A DNA stretch of 64,000 nt from Paucilactobacillus vaccinostercus DSM 20634 (GTDB lineage Bacteria > Bacillota > Bacilli > Lactobacillales > Lactobacillaceae). The notes beneath the pieces are model-generated. The model ran no database searches and was not told the origin of the DNA. It saw nothing but the letters and a program-made list of their open reading frames with translations. Each line of letters begins with the position of its first letter. Position 1 is the first letter of the stretch. Shown in pieces: positions 63,904 through 64,000 of the stretch. Made by a program: the position numbers and the translations under genes. Where the stretch lies: the NCBI RefSeq assembly GCF_001436295.1, contig NZ_AYYY01000025.1:124001-188000 (forward strand), written 5' to 3'.

Positions 63904-64000
63904 GCGATACGATCACTTAGTTTCCCCGGTTAGTTTCTCAAATAATTGTTAAATGTTCAGCAAATTGGTAGTTTTTTTGCACAAAACTCCTTAGAATAGG

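Overview
This window reads as ordinary chromosome from a low-to-mid GC lactic acid bacterium of the Lactobacillaceae. The evidence is the heterodimeric LacLM beta-galactosidase, the DUF4811, DUF4767 and Lreu_0056-type proteins, a lysine riboswitch, the MntH/universal-stress-protein manganese block, LtaS, HelD, PepN, many TTG starts and strong Shine-Dalgarno sites. Genus cannot be fixed from sequence reading alone. I see no prophage, insertion sequence, CRISPR array or restriction system, and no obvious compositional island.

Layout. 1-2.2 kb: tRNA-Gly, an MHS-type MFS carrier and a Thr-Leu-Val tRNA cluster. 2.2-7 kb: KtrAB potassium uptake, a deoxynucleoside kinase, and a lysine-type permease behind a lysine riboswitch. 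7-11 kb: GNAT acetyltransferase, esterase, PspC and PAP2 membrane proteins, a split ThrE amino-acid exporter and a cold-shock protein. 11.2-16.5 kb: a metal block holding an MntR/DtxR-type repressor, a CDF exporter, an unknown 76-residue protein, MntH and two near-identical universal stress proteins, with three TTAGG-N4-CCTAA-type boxes. 16.5-22.8 kb: a GT2 glycosyltransferase, then a five-gene polyphosphate operon (43-residue ORF, 105-residue ORF, Ppx/HD protein, Ppk, Ppx). 22.9-25 kb: two VIT/CCC1 transporters divergent from a Fur-family regulator. 25-30 kb: RNase J, a MerR/GlnR-like regulator, and a 14-TM MFS exporter with its DUF4811 partner. 30-43 kb: pseudouridine synthase, an NmrA-like protein, a lipoprotein, lacLM, a MATE exporter with an apparent ATT start, tRNA-Asp, a degenerate SDR, an isochorismatase-like hydrolase, two DHA2 exporters and a PadR repressor, and glutathione peroxidase. 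43-64 kb: cyclophilin, a 975-residue LTA-synthase-like protein, Ogt, a candidate small RNA, RecQ, DegV, PepN, a two-domain lipoprotein, an SDR-MerR operon, GuaA with a PurR-type operator, CoaA, LtaS and HelD.

Functionally the region is rich in metal homeostasis (MntR, MntH, CDF, VIT pair, Fur), stress proteins, polyphosphate metabolism, cell-envelope polymer synthesis and efflux pumps, each pump next to a local regulator or operator. The most interesting unexplained items are the small RNA candidate near 47.5 kb, the 76-residue protein in the metal regulon, the small ORFs heading the polyphosphate operon, and the ATT-initiated MATE gene. All family names come from reading motifs by eye; no database search was run.
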